From assembly GCF_030283205.1 (NCBI RefSeq), contig NZ_JASNWF010000010.1, positions 186,001 to 250,000 on the forward strand: a stretch of 64,000 nucleotides of DNA. The letters run 5' to 3'. The notes under the pieces were generated by a model, which was given only the letters and a program-made list of their open reading frames with translations, did not search any database and was not told where the DNA came from. Source of the stretch: Actinomadura opuntiae (GTDB lineage: Bacteria > Actinomycetota > Actinomycetes > Streptosporangiales > Streptosporangiaceae). The position numbers and the translations under genes are program-made. Below are positions 61,389-64,000 of this stretch, in pieces (position 1 is the first letter of the stretch; every line of letters starts with the position of its first letter).

Positions 61389-64000
61389 GGGGCCGTCTCT
61401 CCTTTCGTGTCGCGGGTGACGTAGGCGACAAGGCGCGGCCCGCCGGGAAGGTCGTCGCGGAGGACGACCGCCGCGTCGGCGATACCGGGATATGTGCGCA
61501 GCACCGCCTCCACCTCACCGGGCTCGATCCGGTGACCGTTCAGCTTGACCTGCCGGTCGATGCGGCCGAGGTACTCCAGCTCGCCGTCGCAGCGGCGTCG
61601 CACGAGGTCGCCGGTTCGATACGTCACCCGTCCCGACTCGTCCGGCACGAACCGTTCCGCGGTGAGGGCCGGGCGGTTCCGGTACCCGCGCGCGACTCCA
61701 GGTCCGCCGATCCGCAGTTCGCCCGCGACTCCGGGCGGGGCGGGTTCCCGCCATCCGTCGCGGACCACTGCGGTCGTGTCCCCGACCGGCGAGCCGAGCG
61801 GGACGGTCGCGGCGCCGGACCGCAGCCGTGCGGCCAGCGACCACACCGTCGTCTCGGTCGGCCCGTACAGGTTCCACGCCTCGTCGGCGAGGCCGGTGAG
61901 GCGGTCGGCGAGGTCGGGGTCCAGCGCCTCGCCGCCGCACCACGCGCGCCGCAGCCACCGTTCCGGCGGAGCGGCGAGCAGCAGGTGGCGCCAGCCGGTG
62001 GGCGTGGCCTGGACGGTGGTGACGCGTTCCTCCCGGACGAGCCGCACGACGGTCTCGGGGTCGTGCTCGGCTCCCGGAGGAGCGATGACAACGCGGGCCC
62101 CCACACTGAGGGGAAGGATCAGCTCAGCGGCGGAGATGTCGAACGTCGGATTCGTCAATGCCAGGACGATGTCCGTCCGGTCGAGTCCCGGGCGTTGCGC
62201 CATTGCCCGGAACAGGTGCGCGACAGCATGGTGGGGCACCTCCACGCCCTTGGGGCCACCGGTCGACCCGGACGTATAGATGACATACGCCGGATCGCCG
62301 GGACAGGGGAGACCCGCGTCAGCGTGACGGGCGGTCGGGACGGCCTCGCCTTCCCCTGGTTTCACGAACAGGACGGGCCGCCCGGACGGTACCGGTGGGC
62401 CAGACACGGAACCGACGAGCAGGGCTGGTTCGGCGTCGGCCAGCAGGCCCGCGAGACGGTTCGGCGGATGTGCGGGATCCAGCGGGAGGTAGGCGGCGCC
62501 GGCCCGCCACACTCCCAGCATGGCGACGATCAGCTCAGCGCTGCGCGTCAGGTGCAGGGCGACCAGGTCGCCGCGGCCGACGCCCGCCGCGCGCAGCTGG
62601 CCGGCGAACCGCTCGACCCGCCGGTCCAGCTCGCCGTAGGTCAGCGTGCGCGGCCCGTCCAACACCGCCACGGCGCGCGGTGTGCTCGCCGACGCGCGGC
62701 GCACCATCTCCGGCGCCGTTCCGTGCTGCCTCGGCTCCGCGGAGACCGGGGCGGCCGCCGGGGTTCTGCCGATCATCCGCAGCTCGCGCAGCGGTGCACC
62801 GGGACGGGCCAAGGCGCTGCCGAGGAGTTCCACCACGCAGCGCAGCAGGCATGCCGCGGTCTCCGCGTCGTACAGGCCGGTGCTGTAGTCCAGTTGGAAC
62901 CGCAGCCCACCCGAGTCCGGCATCGCCACCGAGAGCGCGAGGTCGGTCTGTATCGCCTTCACGAGTCCCGTCACGTAGCGGCAGTGGGCCTCCTCCAGTT
63001 CCAGTGAGCGCTGTCCCGTCCTGAAGAGCGTGCACAGGGTCTGGAACACCGGTGTGGTGTTCAGTTGCCGCGGGGCTTCTGCCGCGTCGGCGAGCTCCAG
63101 CATCGACACGTCCTGGTGCGCCATGGATGCGAGCAGCTCACGTCGGACGCGTCCCAGGAGCACTTCCATCGGCTCCGTGACGTCGACGGACACCCGCAAC
63201 GGGAACGCCCTTGCGAACAGGCCGACGACCGGCTCCAGGTCCGGCCGGTCCCGCCCCAACGCGGGAACGCCGAACACCACGTCGTCCTGCCCCGCGTACC
63301 TGGCGAGGACGGCGCTCCACACGGCAGCGAACACCATGAACGGCGATGCGCGGCGGGCATTCGCGAACGCGGCCAACCTGTTTCGCAGCCCGTCACCGAA
63401 CCGGACCTCGTGTGCGGCGCCCTCGGTCGCCGCCCCCACTGGACGCGGCCGGTCCGGCCGCACGACGGTGAGCTTCGGCGCCGTTGCGAGCCGTTCCCGC
63501 CAGAAGGCCGCCGTCGCGTCTCGGCGACCGCCGAGACGCTCGGCGTTCTGGCGGCGCGCATGGTCCCGATAGGTGAGGGGCAGGGGTCGAGGCGTCCATG
63601 GTTCCCCGCGCAGGCCGGCGTTGTAGGCGTCACCGATCTCGGCCCACAGGATGCCGAGCGACCAGGCGTCAGCCGCCAGGTGGTGGACGACCAGCATGAT
63701 CACCGAACGGCCTGCCGGGCACCGCCAGAGCAGCGCCCGCAACAGCGGCGGCCGTGTCAGGTCGAACGTACGGGTAGCCTCGGCCCTCGCTTGCTCCCGC
63801 CAGTCCGCAATCCCGCGCGCGTCGATCTCCTCGAACCGCACCCGCGCGGAACGATGGACGCGTGCCTCCGGACGCCCCGCCACCTCATGGAACGTCGTGC
63901 GCAGCGCCTCATGCCTGTCGGCGATGCGTTGCACCGCGGCGGCTAGGACCCCCGCGTCCACGGGGCCGTCGATCTCGTACGCGGCTGCCAGGTTGTGCAT
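61385..64000 (-). CDS. NRPS, condensation-adenylation, A domain truncated before A10 (gene continues beyond window)
   Basis: 871 codons are visible; the true start is off the right edge, because the first residues (MHNLAAAYEIDGPVD) are already inside a C domain. C domain ~1-430: the active HHxxxDG appears as VVHHLAADAWS, with Gly changed to Ala, and RDHARRQNAE follows. A domain ~440-870: A3 YVIYTSGSTGGPKG, A4 NPTFDISAAELILPL, A5 WNLYGPTETTVW, A7 YRTGDLV, A8 GRIDRQVKLNGHRIEPGEVE. The protein then stops about 45 residues later at KGETAP, before A10, and there is no carrier domain. Approximate specificity residues D, I, A, Q, ?, ?, L, V, W resemble glycine-type codes. The missing A10 Lys should cripple adenylation. 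Confidence 0.88.
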   Translation of the reverse strand: MHNLAAAYEIDGPVDAGVLAAAVQRIADRHEALRTTFHEVAGRPEARVHRSARVRFEEIDARGIADWREQARAEATRTFDLTRPPLLRALLWRCPAGRSVIMLVVHHLAADAWSLGILWAEIGDAYNAGLRGEPWTPRPLPLTYRDHARRQNAERLGGRRDATAAFWRERLATAPKLTVVRPDRPRPVGAATEGAAHEVRFGDGLRNRLAAFANARRASPFMVFAAVWSAVLARYAGQDDVVFGVPALGRDRPDLEPVVGLFARAFPLRVSVDVTEPMEVLLGRVRRELLASMAHQDVSMLELADAAEAPRQLNTTPVFQTLCTLFRTGQRSLELEEAHCRYVTGLVKAIQTDLALSVAMPDSGGLRFQLDYSTGLYDAETAACLLRCVVELLGSALARPGAPLRELRMIGRTPAAAPVSAEPRQHGTAPEMVRRASASTPRAVAVLDGPRTLTYGELDRRVERFAGQLRAAGVGRGDLVALHLTRSAELIVAMLGVWRAGAAYLPLDPAHPPNRLAGLLADAEPALLVGSVSGPPVPSGRPVLFVKPGEGEAVPTARHADAGLPCPGDPAYVIYTSGSTGGPKGVEVPHHAVAHLFRAMAQRPGLDRTDIVLALTNPTFDISAAELILPLSVGARVVIAPPGAEHDPETVVRLVREERVTTVQATPTGWRHLLLAAPPERWLRRAWCGGEALDPDLADRLTGLADEAWNLYGPTETTVWSLAARLRSGAATVPLGSPVGDTTAVVRDGWREPAPPGVAGELRIGGPGVARGYRNRPALTAERFVPDESGRVTYRTGDLVRRRCDGELEYLGRIDRQVKLNGHRIEPGEVEAVLRTYPGIADAAVVLRDDLPGGPRLVAYVTRDTKGETAP

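Overview
The window is 64 kb of very GC-rich DNA with short intergenic gaps, frequent ATGA/GTGA start-stop overlaps, GTG/TTG starts and purine-rich ribosome sites. The gene families present (SARP/AfsR regulators, DUF3311 + SSS transporter, DUF6069, DUF1266, ThyX, F420/flavin LLM enzymes, type II thioesterases) point to a filamentous actinomycete. A Streptosporangiales/Thermomonosporaceae-like host is my best guess, inferred from gene content and not tested against any database.

Layout. (1) 1-28 kb is mostly housekeeping and accessory metabolism: an acyl-CoA dehydrogenase with a TetR regulator and cupin, a secreted GH20 hexosaminidase, a DUF3311/SSS transporter pair, a Trp-attenuated fused anthranilate synthase, an SDR, an MFS-MarR pair, a WYL regulator, an adenosine-deaminase-like enzyme, a DUF1266 protein, a molybdopterin oxidoreductase, ThyX, a dienelactone hydrolase, a hotdog thioesterase, and an AfsR-type regulator next to a DrrAB-type ABC exporter. 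(2) 28-40 kb starts with a CLC channel and becomes a gene graveyard. Intact genes (YCII, MFS, DUF6069, YceI, LysR, an IMPase-like protein, an NADP-binding reductase) lie among remnants of an integrase, an ECF sigma factor, a SCO6745-like protein, an SRPBCC protein, a histidine kinase, a GNAT enzyme, a membrane protein and a PEP-utilising enzyme. (3) 40-64 kb is a biosynthetic gene cluster that runs off the right edge.

The cluster is read mainly on the minus strand. From the right edge inward it has an NRPS (C-A, with the A domain ending before motif A10 and no carrier), a complete stand-alone A domain, a GNAT enzyme, a discrete carrier protein, a type I PKS ordered KS-AT-KR-DH-ACP (apparently frameshifted), an LLM flavoenzyme, a canonical type II thioesterase and an ABC-2 permease. 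Next come an M29-aminopeptidase-like protein, a 44-residue peptide gene immediately followed by a perfect 16-bp hairpin, and an amidohydrolase. A plus-strand LLM enzyme follows, then a minus-strand discrete PCP, a thioesterase-like protein whose whole catalytic triad looks substituted, and a LuxR-type regulator. A SARP/AfsR regulator and a LysR regulator sit at the cluster edge.

The most novel-looking part is the peptide gene with its M29-like partner and downstream hairpin inside a fragmented NRPS-PKS pathway. It resembles a ribosomal precursor or scaffold peptide module built into a thiotemplate cluster. The product cannot be predicted from this window. All family assignments come from reading motifs by eye, with no searches run.
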